Positions 24,796-34,278 of a stretch of 64,000 nt of DNA are shown here, piece after piece. Positions within the stretch are counted from its first letter, which is position 1. Every line of letters starts with the position of its first letter. The stretch is taken from positions 25,159,058-25,223,057 of the forward strand of contig CM049310.1 of NCBI GenBank assembly GCA_026874595.1, written 5' to 3'. The notes under the pieces are model-generated. The model did no database searches, was not told the origin of the DNA, and was given only the letters and a program-made list of their open reading frames with translations. Made by a program: the position numbers and the translations under genes. Source of the DNA: Sipunculus nudus (taxonomy: Eukaryota; Annelida; Sipuncula; Golfingiida; Sipunculidae).

Positions 24796-25217
24796 CATAA
24801 CTAGAAATCAGCATTCTAATGATTGGTTTTAATTTATATAAGAGTTAGAGATTTTCAACATTTAGAAGGAAGCGACTTTCGAGGCTAAATGAAACTAAAG
24901 GAATTCAAAACATTTAAAAAGTAAAAAAAGTACTGTTAGTACTGTTTTATACGGTGTATTAAAAGGTCGTCTCTCTTTGTAAAGTTTACAGGAAAATCAT
25001 TTACCCTTCAGTAATGATTTGTTTACAATATTCCAAGCTTATCAATATGATATATATGAAATCTCTATTATTGCATTCCATAACAATATACACGTAAACA
25101 GGTAGATGCAAATGTAAAAATTAACGTAATAAACTCCAACGACTTACCTTTTTCAGCATCTGATGATGATATAATGGCCCCACCTACCACCAGCAGACAT
25201 ATCATCAATAGGATCAT
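6799..25217 (-). CDS. Gene A: secreted protein, two Caspr-type fibrinogen-like modules plus F5/8C-like C-terminus (11 exons)
   Basis: Joined exons (minus strand, 5' to 3'): 25148-25217, 24582-24671, 23762-23916, 22544-22719, 20624-20793, 19981-20073, 16954-17120, 12142-12317, 9077-9255, 8015-8220, 6799-7017. The sum is 1,701 nt, 566 residues plus TGA. All introns are GT-AG with phases 1,1,0,2,1,1,0,2,1,0. Residues 1-23 are a hydrophobic signal peptide; 24-220 and 221-425 are two modules with the CEQ, C-x-C-I-F, LPV, GDTG and GPLRCY landmarks of the fibrinogen-like domain of neurexin-IV/Caspr proteins; 426-566 resembles an F5/8C or fucolectin-like galactose-binding fold, ending CELQV. No transmembrane segment follows, so a secreted soluble protein is inferred. 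The ATG is the first after an in-frame TAG. Function is unknown; extracellular recognition or adhesion is plausible. A second copy (gene B) lies upstream. The family assignment of the modules is firm by motif; the C-terminal domain is less certain. Confidence 0.85.
7042..7072. repeat. (TA)n microsatellite
   Basis: Pure TA dinucleotide tract directly abutting the left TGTTAC end of the element at 7073. Confidence 0.9.
7073..7778. mobile_element. TGTTAC...GTAACA terminal-repeat element in gene A intron 10
   Basis: 706-bp block beginning TGTTACAGG and ending TTCCGTAACA, with (TA)n on both sides, as expected for insertion at TA. The ends match those of a 151-bp element at 17773-17923. No transposase frame is visible, so it would be non-autonomous. 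Confidence 0.45.
7779..7846. repeat. (TA)n microsatellite
   Basis: About 67 bp of pure TA repeat abutting the right GTAACA end. Confidence 0.9.
8015..8220 (-). CDS. Gene A exon 10: first half of F5/8C-like C-terminal domain
   Basis: Residues 426-494. Reads SLELRLGG, then DTAKLTDGSVSTCITF and YITVDLLGSDLPTGDI. The A-x-L-T-D-G-x-x-x-T-C pattern followed by a V-D-L strand is typical of invertebrate galactose-binding-like (F5/8C or fucolectin-type) domains. 206 nt, entry phase 1, exit phase 0, donor GTAAGT. The domain call is by pattern only. Confidence 0.78.
9077..9255 (-). CDS. Gene A exon 9: fibrinogen-like module 2, GDTG/GPLRCY segment
   Basis: Residues 366-425. Contains DWGTSEGYFSDSDATPLPV, GDTGNAGEELYFTLGPLRCY. 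Acceptor tttcag. The donor that keeps frame with exon 10 is GTAATT (phase 1); a nearer GTGAGC would be phase 0 and break the frame. 179 nt, as in gene B. Confidence 0.87.
9256..12141. other. Gene A intron 8
   Basis: 2.9 kb intron. A segment around 10300-10420 resembles, in inverse orientation, 45830-45950 next to the SINE (shared GTCACGTAGTCC and AACCGAAAT motifs), so dispersed repeat remnants are present. The 75-codon frame at 10400 has no splice context and is not supported as a gene. Confidence 0.5.
12142..12317 (-). CDS. Gene A exon 8: fibrinogen-like module 2, CEQ and CRCIF segment
   Basis: Residues 308-365. Contains ALRCEQYMKIES, NPYYPPCRCIFNESC. NES is a possible glycosylation site. 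176 nt, entry phase 0, exit phase 2, donor GTAAGT. Its acceptor (actcttacag) is shared almost exactly with every unit of the adjoining 47-bp minisatellite. Confidence 0.88.
12318..12568. repeat. 47-bp minisatellite, left part
   Basis: Five to six units of a 47-bp repeat with GACTGTAAGAGGTTATAAAC as core. It starts at the exon 8 acceptor itself. On the minus strand each unit reads TATAACCTCTTACAG followed by TC, a 3' splice-site-like sequence. The array continues at 15624 after an inserted element. Confidence 0.8.
12569..15623. mobile_element. 3-kb composite TIR element inserted in the 47-bp minisatellite
   Basis: Left end CAAGTGACCCATGGGTCATG then GCTCAGCTGACT; right end AGTCAGCTGAGC, giving inverted GCTCAGCTGACT motifs. 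The left half holds three units of about 285 bp with GATGTCTGCAGC and AGGTGGCGCCACCT; the right half has five units of about 340 bp. Related pieces lie at 569, 19516, 35380, 48640 and 56225. No transposase frame is seen. The flanks are minisatellite on both sides, so this is a clean nested insertion. Confidence 0.65.
15624..16125. repeat. 47-bp minisatellite, right part
   Basis: About ten units continuing the array of 12318-12568, gradually diverging towards 16125. Each minus-strand unit again carries the CTCTTACAG motif or a one-base variant. Confidence 0.8.
16954..17120 (-). CDS. Gene A exon 7: fibrinogen-like module 2, HHN segment
   Basis: Residues 252-307. Contains STVTAQC, VTIIHHNVESRRHVIG, HENPGSYEA and a final QLTALK. 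It is homologous to exon 3 of the same gene and to gene B exon 7. 167 nt, entry phase 1, exit phase 0; acceptor gttgacag, donor GTCAAG. Confidence 0.87.
17330..19225. repeat. 70-bp minisatellite in gene A intron 6
   Basis: About 25 units of 69-70 bp with core ATAACTGACAGTGGCAC and GTCATGTGATTC; several units hold CACGTG instead. A 490-bp block of seven units (17961-18450) is repeated almost perfectly at 18451-18940, showing recent higher-order duplication. A tRNA-like element is inserted at 17773-17923. Confidence 0.85.
17773..17923. mobile_element. tRNA-like TIR element inserted in the 70-bp minisatellite
   Basis: 151 bp, begins TGTTACGGGG and ends TTCGTAACA. It contains GGGTTCGAATCCCG at 17867-17880, a perfect tRNA T-arm/B-box, preceded by a plausible tRNA-like stem region. 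Flanking TATA suggests a short TA-rich target duplication. It is not a functional tRNA gene: no full cloverleaf is evident. Confidence 0.55.
19516..19539 (-). mobile_element. Left-end fragment of the composite TIR family
   Basis: Reverse complement reads ACAAGTGACCCATGAGTCGC, matching the left end of the element at 12569. No further part of the element is recognisable on either side. Confidence 0.35.
19981..20073 (-). CDS. Gene A exon 6: start of fibrinogen-like module 2
   Basis: Residues 221-251. Contains HCGHLAAAG, then NTDYNVDPEGLE, which matches the C-x-x-L...G-x-Y-x-I-D-P-[DE]-G opening of Caspr and related fibrinogen-like domains. 93 nt, phase 1 at both ends, donor GTGAGG. Confidence 0.88.
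20624..20793 (-). CDS. Gene A exon 5: fibrinogen-like module 1, GDTG/GPLRCY segment
   Basis: Residues 164-220. Contains CHCHQNGAWKADEGYL, LPVTGV, GDTGHSGEELYYTLGPLRCY. This is the most diagnostic piece: W-x-x-D-x-G-[FY]-L, LPV, GDT and GPLRC are the hallmarks of the neurexin-IV/Caspr fibrinogen-like domain. Donor GTAACA, exit phase 1. It closes the first cassette. Confidence 0.9.
20930..21812. repeat. 65-bp minisatellite in gene A intron 4
   Basis: About 13 tandem 65-bp units with core GTCAGTCATAACGAAATGTA and GGTTGTCGGGCCGGTTAG. Central units are nearly identical; only the first two or three diverge, indicating recent expansion and homogenisation. Confidence 0.92.
22544..22719 (-). CDS. Gene A exon 4: fibrinogen-like module 1, CEQ and CxCIF segment
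   Basis: Residues 106-163. Starts QLASRCEQKMKVEC and ends CECIFKESCTGGSQ. The CEQ and paired C-x-C cysteines match the central part of Caspr-type fibrinogen-like domains. Entry phase 0, exit phase 2, donor GTAGGG, 176 nt. The same length is kept in all four CEQ exons of genes A and B. Confidence 0.88.
23124..23166. repeat. (TA)n microsatellite
   Basis: Pure TA tract in gene A intron 3. Confidence 0.9.
23762..23916 (-). CDS. Gene A exon 3: fibrinogen-like module 1, HHDKEQ segment
   Basis: Residues 54-105. Contains EVECLQTG, TVIHHDKEQRMHV and a final AAITTLK. It corresponds to the stretch of Caspr fibrinogen-like domains with a strand, a His/Asn-rich loop and a variable Gly-Ser-Phe segment. 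The acceptor is gtgacag, the donor GTATTG, entry phase 1, exit phase 0. Gene B carries a very similar exon of identical length (155 nt). Confidence 0.88.
24374..24423. repeat. (ATA)n/(TTA)n inverted microsatellite
   Basis: An ATA run switches directly to a TTA run, so the tract is self-complementary. It is flanked by two similar 40-bp segments (TATTGCCGGATAG and TATTGCCGAATGG). Confidence 0.8.
24582..24671 (-). CDS. Gene A exon 2: start of fibrinogen-like module 1
   Basis: Residues 24-53. Contains VYRHCGDVL, the C-x-D-L-type opening of a fibrinogen-like domain, and an NVS glycosylation sequon. The exon is 90 nt with phase 1 at both ends and is flanked by cag acceptor and GTAGGT donor. It aligns base for base in length with gene B exon 2. 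Confidence 0.85.
24758..24796. repeat. (ATT)n microsatellite
   Basis: Pure ATT trinucleotide repeat in gene A intron 1, shortly upstream of exon 2. Confidence 0.9.
25148..25217 (-). CDS. Gene A exon 1: signal peptide
   Basis: Encodes residues 1-23, starting MILLMICLLVVGGA and ending with a polar DAEK stretch, a typical secretory signal. The start codon is at 25215-25217, with an in-frame TAG 18 nt upstream. The donor is GTAAGT, phase 1. The upstream 3' splice site is probably at 25235/25236 (ttggtag), so the exon would begin with about 18 nt of 5' UTR. Confidence 0.85.
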
Positions 25218-25853
25218 CGAAAAGAAGCTCGATTTCTACCAAGGAAATAGAATTTGTAGCAGGAGACCATGCCATAACTGTATGTTTCCCGGCAGAAGTG
25301 GCAACAATGTATGAGAAATCAGCCCGTTATTCTTGAGTTTTACTCGTTTCCTTGTCCATACTACACATTACCATAAGCCAGTCCTAAACCTGGCTTATAA
25401 GAAAGGTCAATCAAAATAAATGATCGCTCATATTAAAAAACATAAAAGAATGGTACTCTAGTATTTCGTGGTTCGTCAGTTGTAGGATTTACAGTTATAT
25501 GCTGATGGCATTGGGAGTTCATAAAAATATTTGATAACTTGCCGGAAGTCGTGACAGTCGGTTACACAGACTTATATTTTACTTGCGCGTTGTCCCTATA
25601 GGCTTCTCTGACATATGACTAAGAAATGATGATAAACTTATATGTAAGTGAATGACTATAGTAACCCTGCAATGTGTGCATGATTGAGCACTTAGAAAAG
25701 AAGAACCTTCCTACTCTGAATTCAACTGAAGTATTACTTTAACATCATTTGAGAATGGAATAAAGCCGTATTGGTAGAGTTAAATCCCTCAGTTATATTT
25801 GAAATGTTCATCTCGATCAGAGAAAGCTACACAGTCCTGGCAAAAGAAAGAAT

Positions 25854-25854
25854 C

Positions 25855-25893
<39 letters not shown>
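25854..25893. repeat. (AAT)n microsatellite
   Basis: Trinucleotide AAT tract at the edge of the inverted-pair block. Confidence 0.9.
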
Positions 25894-25894
<1 letters not shown>

Positions 25895-27095
25895 GTCAAA
25901 GGAGAACTGCGATTTTGGTATTGTTTTACATAATTGAGTAGGGAATATAACCAGATGAACGTTTTGATAATTTATTGTACCTTTATATGGAGCTTCATGT
26001 TCAGATATTAGCGTGAGTCTTTAATATGAGAGCACCAGACGTGCCCCATTTGATGTTAATTTCAAAGCAGTTTAGTAGTTAGAGAGCACACATGTCTCAT
26101 TTGATCTTAATTACAGTGCAATTCCGTGTGAGCCGTCTCTGTTTGGCGATCACTACATTAACGCCTGTTTGCTGTCGATTCCAAAGGAAGTGCACCTGTT
26201 AAGTTTTCCCAGGATTTGTGTCTCTGGAGGTATATCTACATTAATATTCATGCATAATAGGGAGTGGTGAATGGTCAGAGGACGATCAGGACTTGTGACG
26301 TCAGCAAGCACATATAAGTCGTGATGGAGACGGGATTCGGGGGAAGTGCCCGATCAAGCGTACCAGGTACGGTATAGTCTGTGAATATCTGCATTCCAGG
26401 GGCAGGTCTGCGTGTATCAGAAATCGAAATAGCTGAGAGATGATGACTTAAAGTGTAGGGAGTGAGTGTCTGGGGAAGGCAACGGTGATTATTCTGTAAC
26501 GAACGTCAGAGCGAGTATCGCATTTTTGCCAATAGACTGGTAAATCAGGCAATTTATACCTGTTGTGGACACTACTAGGAACAAACCCAGGACTTTATTT
26601 AAACGCATAACTGTAGAGGTGCTGGAAATATCGCATATATGGTGTGGAGGCGCATTCTGCTACCTAGAACTTGATGATTCCAGGAGACATCAGCTGTGAA
26701 AGACATTTATTCTACACTCAGAAAGAATAGTCTGTGCGGGTTACGTGAGCTATGTCACTAATGATAAAGGAGTTTACTCTAGCGAGCCAGTCAGTGAGGT
26801 GAACAGTGTCACGTGTGCGCGATGGTCATGTGATCAGGAACAGTTTAAACAAGGGACCTGTGTAGTGTAGTTAACGGACTCTAAAATTATTTCTCTCTTT
26901 ACCATCCGCGTTTGTACATTTGGAGCGCATCTTCAGAGAATGTAAGTAAATTCTTTCTTCAACATATTGATTTGTTTTTGTTAACCAAGGTCTTATTCCT
27001 CTTTTTTTAGTGTAAGTGTGTATGAGTTCAGTCAGTTGGTTTGACTTTCAAAAGAACCTGGACGTTCACATCTTTACTGGTGTGACAATAAAACA
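25890..27095 (+). repeat. Dispersed block, member 1 of an inverted pair
   Basis: Matches the reverse complement of 43150-44120. Anchors shared: ATGATTCCAGGAGACATCAG, TCTGTTTGGCG, GACTTTATTTAAACGC and CACATCTTTACTGGTGTGAC. Indels account for the length difference. Probably a transposable element of unknown class. The reverse strand carries TTTAAATAAAG, a possible polyadenylation signal. Confidence 0.6.
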
Positions 27096-28724
27096 CATTA
27101 ACCTACGCCAATCAGGACACGTGCAATCATCGTAAACCTTACAGGAAAATACAGTCACATAAAATACATTAAAGTATCGTCGCTGTAATTAATGACATGA
27201 GCCTTTAATTAATTCTACAAGTATGCGGCGTGGGTATCCAAGATACTAGTTGTTAATAGGGAACCAGGCTAGAGGTAAAGATTACATAGCTGTTAATATC
27301 TTTTCCTCTGTCGTTAATCTTGTTTAAATTTCATAACATATACCATTAAACTTTATGTCCGTCAAATGAGAACAGTCCTGCAGGACAGCTTCAAGGACTG
27401 ATTAAAGCTTAAACTTCCTGCTTGTTAATATGATCAAACATTTATAAGTTAATGTTTAGTGAACTGCCATCAAGTTATGAGTCACTGTAGGTGCCCTATC
27501 AAAATAAACCCCTGTAGAAATATACCTATACGAAGGTAAATACATTAGTAACAATCCATAGTTAAAGGTCGGGCTAAGAGTTGTGATAGATGCAAGGATA
27601 AATGTTATGGTATTTGACTTTTTCCCGAACTGACACTTGACTGAGATTTAGGAGCTTTTATGCAAAGAGCAAATGCGGTGATAACCTAATGCCAAAAGCC
27701 ATGGAAGTCCAAGCTTGCATGGCAAAATAATATTCATGAATAAAAGATCAGTTTACAAAATAGTAAAGCATAAAAAATATAAAGTGCTATATCCGGTTTT
27801 TAGTGGTCCATGACACTTGCTATACACTGGCTAGGGTTTTAATGTTAATGACGGCTCAGTGTATCTTTAATAGTCTCTGTCAAGGAAATACATGAACTGT
27901 GTTGCATTTTGTTACTAATTGCTGCTCACTCATCCTTTTTCTCGACTGTTGATTACAGGTTTTTACAGTAAAGTTAATATTTGACATTAAGCATATATTG
28001 ATGACAAATGACTTGTTATTACTTAATATACAAGTATACTTGAAGTAATTGAGAAAAAAGACGGTTCAAATCTGCATGTTTTATGAAAGAAAATTAATTA
28101 TTATTGCCAAAGTCCCCGATTCTTTAACTTGGTATTCCTTTTAAAATATGATATTTCTAGACCGCCTTCCTAAATGGTCTTTCCCAAAATGTACATTCAT
28201 GTCGACATATGTTCTACGGGCTCTGAGGAAAAAAAAATAAATAAGTAAGGATCGAGCGTGCTATTGTTTTCCTTTGTACTTTGGCCCAAGTGGGACTTGA
28301 TCATGATATTGATCAACCAGGTACTTTTATATGCATATACATATATCCATTGTTTGCTCCCAGTGCTCCGTAATATGTATTGACGTGCCTGTAAATAAAA
28401 GGTTTCCTGTATAGGCTTGACCGAAACCTGTGAAAAGTGTTACCCTTAGGAATAAAATGAGCGTAAAATCGTGTAAATAGTGCACAGAATTGTAGATGGC
28501 CATTAGGTGACAGAATTAATTTCCCTTCCATTAGTAAGCTTGGAAATGGCAGCTGATAATAGTAGTGGTGACAGAACTTCAACTTTCTCATATACCTAAC
28601 CATTATCCCGTTTTAGTTCAAAATTGTGTGTTCATTATATTTGCTTGTGAGTTTGTGAAATAAGTCCGCCATACTTAAGACAAGTGTTAGATGATTACCT
28701 GACCTTGCATTTGTACCAATTATT

Positions 28725-28880
28725 ACGGGCATTTGTTTCGATAATAAAGGGCATTTGCATCAATAATTATGGGCATTTGTATCGATAATTAAAAGGGAAA
28801 ACTGTATTGATATTTACGGGCATTTGTATTGATTATTATGGGCATTTGTATCGATAATTAAGAAGGCAACTGTATTGATC
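28725..28880. repeat. Degenerate minisatellite of about 25 bp
   Basis: Five to six imperfect units with GGGCATTTGTATCGATAATT. Confidence 0.7.
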
Positions 28881-29497
28881 CTTATGTACGGCATGCGGCA
28901 TGCGGAATGATAAATTTCACATATGTTCCGGCACGGCAACGTGCATATTTGCTATATGTGTCGCTCCGGGACATCAATGCGGATTCATGCGGACACATGT
29001 AGAACGTGAGAACTGGTTGAACATCGTGTCTTATGATGTGCTTCAACTATAAAATTTCTTTGTAAATAAAAAATTCAAAACATAAGCGCAAAATGATAAT
29101 AATTTGTTTTAGTCTTCTATTTATATTATAATGTAGTTTTCATTATAAAAAGTTAATTTTGACACAAATCTTAAAATATTCATACGTTTATAAATTCATA
29201 AAGAAGAGAAGGAAGACATATTGTTCCACGCCCTTTTTATAAATGCCAAAACATGTAGTTTTTGGCTATATAAATGGATAAAGAAAAGTCTAAGGTTTTA
29301 TTTTCCTCTTGGTAACCTTGGCTACTAAAATGCATGGGTAGCAAGGCTCGCCCTTTCCTCAGTGATTATTTTCCCACCAATGCGAAAGTCAATTATAATT
29401 CTTTCAAGGATGAATCGTGATTTGGAAAACTAAATTATTATCAAAATAAAACATTAAACACAGGATAAGTTTGATAAAAAAAACGAGATCCGCCTAC

Positions 29498-29672
29498 CTT
29501 CAGTTCCAGATCCAGGAGTTAATTGTTTGTTAGTTGGTTTAATATGGGGGAAGGCGAGAGCGCCCGGCGTAGTGTGTTCCTATATGAAGAGGCAATGAAG
29601 CGATCGTTAATACTAGTCATGGTCACCACGGCGCCGATCATCAATATTTCATAGCAAATCAGCCACCTATTC
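29498..29672 (-). other. Predicted 5' UTR exon of gene A (P1)
   Basis: The segment runs from about 30 nt downstream of a TATA box to a GTAGGC donor at 29492-29497. It is closely similar to 32663-32836 and more distantly to 52198-52367, which sits just upstream of gene B. The shared element in all three is TATA box, leader, AACGATC/GTTAAT core, and the same donor. It would splice to the acceptor before the gene A start codon (25235/25236). The transcription start is inferred from TATA spacing, and no conserved long open frame is present. Confidence 0.5.
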
Positions 29673-29701
29673 TAAACTCTTTGTTGTGACCCTGGAGAGA
29701 G

Positions 29702-29710
29702 CCATTTATA
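29702..29710 (-). promoter_or_regulatory. TATA box of promoter P1 (gene A)
   Basis: TATAAATGG on the minus strand. The box and the following GGGTCACAAC-like segment recur at P1' (32866-32874) and in diverged form at gene B (near 52400). Conservation across copies supports a real core promoter. Confidence 0.5.
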
Positions 29711-30239
29711 ATATTTTTATGACATACTAAAACGTAGCACGTTTTATCCATTTTATTTTGTTTCAGATTTTTCTTTCATCATACATGTACAATCGGTACT
29801 TTAGAACTTAATGAAACATTTTTTACCTGCACGCTGCTATGATTACATGCTTGGTCAGACGTACGGGTGTAACAATGCAACATATTCCAGCAGAAATACC
29901 TCACCTGTAACTGGCGCTATCACAAAATCTACAACACAAAAATTTACAATGGATAGAGAAACGTTTTATGTTCAGTTGAAAACAATATATTTTTTAATGT
30001 TATTTTAGATTCAGGGGGATAAAAAGTCTGGATGGCCCTTTTGACTTATTTTTCAAAGAATTGTTTGTTCATTATCATTACAGTGCATTAAGCACAAATT
30101 CGGACGGATTTTCCATGAATTGAAGAAAATAACACTGAATTATAGGTACGATTTGCAAAAGAAATGTACGTATCTACATAAATGTTATCATTGTTATTCA
30201 ACATACACCTCTACATACATTAAAACGTTTTGACAAAAA

Positions 30240-30455
30240 TGGGTCCATATGTAAACATGAGTTAATTTACAGAAAAGCTGGTAATACTGAACGCCTCTAA
30301 TAACCCGCTCGGTCCTTATGTAAACATGAGGTACCTGAAAGATAAGCTAGTAATAATGAACGCCTCTAATATTCCGCGGGCTCCTTATATTTAAATATGA
30401 GCCATTTCACAGACAGGCTAGTAATACCGAACGCCTCTAATGACCCGCTTGATCT
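30240..30455. repeat. Three units of about 75 bp
   Basis: Repeated GAACGCCTCTAATAACCCGC with a TATGTAAACATGAG lead. Only one unit is present in the paralogous copy near 33340-33400. Confidence 0.75.
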
Positions 30456-32662
30456 TCTAAATATCCTTTAACTATATCTTTAAATGCTATTTCTATATAA
30501 TTAAATGTAAAGATAAATATGCACATCCCCTATGTAAATATATAACACAGATACATCAACCATACTGCCAACTATGTATGTGGTATGTGGGTTGTGTGTT
30601 AATGTAATATTTGATATGTAACTTGTGTTTAATAAGAAATCAAATGCTACAGTAGAGAATGTCTGAGGTGAAAACCAATGATATAAATATGAGAACCAAT
30701 GACGTCTTTCAGATATATTTACAGGTATGTACAACAGGACTCAATAAATTTTGGATCCTTAATACAAGGATCCACTTGCTACGAATGACGGCGTTGATGA
30801 GTGACACACTGAGTACATTGACTCTATAATTGTGAAGATGAAACGCAACTCATGACAGCTTCTTTCAGTGATGGTTAGAAATTTTGTCAATGTGTGTGTG
30901 AAATGGGCCACTTGCGTCCCAAACCAAATTATAGGCGCAAAATGTGGCAAATAAATTGTGCCCTGAAAAAAAATTAATTAGCATCATAGAGTAATATGCA
31001 TCCCTCTTTATATGGAAAACTTAGAGAAAATTTACCAAAATATATCGGAATTTTTCTGAAGCATATTTGTGGGTTGCTCTATGTTTTTCCTTAAATTCAG
31101 ACCTAATATGACTTAGGAAATACCGTGTGACTCTGCAATTACATTAAACATATATAGATCTTTGCGAACAATTAGTTTACCCTTGGTATATTTAGAGTGA
31201 GGTCTTTATTCTGAAAGTCTTAGTTTTTTCTGCTATTTTGTAGCACTTTGAAGTGTATTCAACCCTTTCCCTTTCTATATTTAATTTCAGTAATCGGATA
31301 TTCTCCCGAGATTCCTGGCATCATGAAAAATTTCAGCAAAATTAAGATGTACAGTTTAACATGAATCATTCCAGGAAACGCTCGCAATATATCTGAAACA
31401 CTATTTACCAAAAAGTTAACGTTTGTGTCGCTATATAAATTGTTTAAAAATATTTTTGACAATTTAAGCATTATAATAAAACAGAATTGTAGGTTTTCGA
31501 GATGAAAATAAAATTGCTCGCTGAGAAAGAAAAAATAGCAATCCCCATTGTGATAACAAATGATCAGCGTAGAAAGTTTATAATTTTAGGCTTATTGGTG
31601 AGATTAATTGCAAAAAAAATTGCTTTTTTCCTCTCACTTACATCAAGACAAATATTCTCTTTAGTCTGACAGAGTTTTTTAAGTGAACGTTTGGAAAGAA
31701 ACTACATGAAGTTTCATGTACCAGACTTAAGCTAAGATGCCTTATATACGGGCTGCATTTCCCATGTATCCCTCGCATAAACGCATGCATTCTGCGAATA
31801 AAGAATCTCACCTTATTCATTTTGTCTAACCGATTTTTTCCATAGGCTGATTTCCGTACATAAGAAGTCTAAGCTTGAAGGCTACTTCTAGTTTCAAGAT
31901 AAAAATAAACATTTTTAAACTTCTCGCTGTGTCACACATATTCCATGCTGCAACGTGAGAACCTCTTGTTCTGTATCTTATTTGACTTGCTTATAAACCT
32001 CCTTTTGTAAATATAAAATTTGAAACGTGGTTCATAACTAGAGCTACATAAAGATGATTTGCTATATTCGTCAATTTAAATTATTATGTAGTTATCATTA
32101 TATAAGAGATAGTGTTCGATATAAATCTTTAATTAACGAATTCATAAATATGAGAGGGTTGGCATCCAATACCACGCACTTTTTATAATTTTTAACAATG
32201 TTTCTGTCAATTTATTATGATAAAAAAGTCTTAGGTTTGCCTAACAGGTCTTGAGAAGTAGAACGAAATGAGAACAGCCGAACGATTTAAGACTCTCATC
32301 TAAGATTTTACAGGTATTTAGAGCCATTTATATGAATCGAAAAAAGGTAAAAGAATACAAAACAAATTCCTGAGCTGACTGGATGAAAGGCTCAAAATTC
32401 CAAGAAAGGTATGACAAATGCTTAACGGAAATCTGTCAAGCAAACTGTTATATATATACTACTATTATATTCATTATATTACTATCGGTAACCTTGACAA
32501 CACAACTAAATGAGTAAAGTTCCTGTATTATCAATTTCCTACCAATGCCACATTCAGAAATCGGAATTTCTTCCATGGATGGAACGTGTCGGTAAAAATA
32601 AAATAATTCTGAAATAAAAACATAAGACACAGAAATATTACAATGACATGAGATCTGCCTAC

Positions 32663-32836
32663 CTTCTGTATCCGATTCAGGATTTAGTTTGTCAATTGGT
32701 ATAATCTCGTTGAAGGAAGAGCGCCCGGCTGGGGGATGTGCCCCTACATGGAAAGGGAATAGAACGATCGTTAATACTAGTCATAGCCAACACAGCGCTG
32801 ATCATCAATATTTCATATTAAATCAGTCACCTATTC
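32663..32836 (-). other. Predicted second 5' UTR exon copy (P1')
   Basis: Homologous to the P1 leader, with the same GTAGGC donor (32657-32662). It lies about 3.2 kb further upstream within a tandem duplication of the promoter region. It could be an alternative first exon of gene A, or the remnant promoter of a lost third paralogue between genes A and B. Confidence 0.42.
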
Positions 32837-32865
32837 AAAAATCTTTGTTGTGACATTGGAGAGAG

Positions 32866-32874
32866 CCATTTATA
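32866..32874 (-). promoter_or_regulatory. TATA box of promoter P1'
   Basis: TATAAATGG on the minus strand, identical to that of P1. The upstream sequence (TATGTTATAAAAAT, then an ACGTA-containing stretch) is also retained in both. Confidence 0.45.
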
Positions 32875-34278
32875 ATATTTTTATAACATACCAAAACGTA
32901 GCATTGTTAAGCAGCTTTATTTTCTGCACAACGTAAAGTTTTATCCTTTGTTTTTTCTTTCAGCTTTTTTTCATCACACATGTACAATCGGTACTTTAGA
33001 AATAACTGAAACATTTATACCTACACACTGCTATGGTTACATGCTTAATCAGACGTACGCGTATTACAATGCAACATATCCCAGCAGAAACACCTCACCT
33101 GTAATTTTAAAGTCATAAAAAGGGATAAAAAGTCTTGGTGGCCCTTTTGACTTATTTTTGAAAGAATTTTCAGTTCATTATCATACAAGCCCATTTTTTA
33201 TTCTTATATTGTGACAGGTCAGCACGACCTCGGACGGATTTTCCATTCATTTATAAAAAATAACACTGAATTATAGGTACAATTTGCAAAAGAGATGTAT
33301 TTATATCAACTCTATCATTGTGATATACATATATTGAAACGTATATGTTAACATGAGCTATTTCACTGACAAACAACTGAACGCCGCTAATAACCCGCTT
33401 GGTCTTCTATACAATCCTGCTACTTTATCTTCAATGCTATTACTGTATAATTCAATGTTAACTAAAATTGCATTAAGCAGTCCACCAAATAAGTAAAGTA
33501 TTTATGTATGTAAATGTAAATATATATTTACGCCATATATTTAATAAGAAAGCAAAGGATATACTCTAGAGAAAGACTAAAGTGAAAACCGATAGTTGTC
33601 GGCAGCTTCTCTCGGTGATGCTCAGTGAATTTTGTCAATGTGTGTTAATGCGTTTTAACAATATGTTTATGGGCCATTTGCGCCATAAATTGTACCCATT
33701 CACCCATTGCGATATATTATGCAGTCTTGAAATAATTAATAAAATATGAATAAGCACCATAAAGTGACACGCGCACCTGCTAATATGTAGAGTTTTGCTC
33801 ATCGAAGATAAAGCGCGATAGCAGAGGGAGCAGAAGCGACCCATTAAGTAATAAGAGTATCCCGCTGTACGCTTTTTTACTTTAAAAATAAGACACTTTT
33901 CTCAGGTCCGCACGACTTTGGACAGATTCTCAGCAAAGACCGTATGAGCCTGCATTTCTTTAAAACATATACTGAAACTGGCGAAAGTAGTTCGGTCCCT
34001 TGATATATTTCGTGGTGATATCTATAAAACAAAGTTTTACTAGTTTTTTTTTGCCAGTGTTGCACTGTGAAATATATTCAACATTCAAATGTATTTTAAA
34101 TATAAAACAAAAGGATATATCCCACTCAGATATATTCCTATCATCGCGAAATATTTGAGCAAAAAATAAGATGAACATGTTTATAGGAATCCTTAAAGGA
34201 AACCCTGGAAATTGGCATTTTTAAGTATTTTGAGTCTTTGTCAGTAGCCCTCAGTTGACAACGTATTGTACTTGATCC

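Larger units (their letters stand above)
25236..29497. other. Predicted long 5' intron of gene A
   Basis: 4.3 kb between the P1 leader donor and the coding exon 1 acceptor. It contains an (AAT)n tract (25854-25893), the inverted-pair block 25890-27095, and a degenerate minisatellite of about 25 bp (28725-28880). No coding exon recognised. Confidence 0.5.
29050..30960. repeat. Promoter-region tandem duplication, unit 1
   Basis: Similar along most of its length, in the same orientation, to 31990-33730. Shared landmarks are the leader/TATA block, an ACGCCTCTAATAACCCGCT motif, and a TTTTGTCAATGTGTGT motif. Identity falls and indels accumulate away from the leader. No convincing coding exon seen; the open frame near 29811 is not conserved in the second unit. 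Confidence 0.6.
31990..33730. repeat. Promoter-region tandem duplication, unit 2
   Basis: Second, diverged copy of the block at 29050-30960, containing P1'. It lies just before the gene B 3'-flank block, so the large gene duplication junction is probably near 33.9-34.3 kb. Confidence 0.6.

Noticed and set aside
6799-25217. Classical fibrinogen-related protein (FREP) or ordinary FReD lectin
   Set aside because: The usual FReD C-terminal calcium-site and WW-type motifs are absent; CEQ, C-x-C-I-F, LPV, GDTG and GPLRCY fit the Caspr-type variant instead.
29811-30008. Plus-strand frame (65 codons) upstream of P1
   Set aside because: The paralogous stretch near 33010 is similar in DNA but has frame-breaking changes; it is better explained as conserved promoter-proximal sequence.
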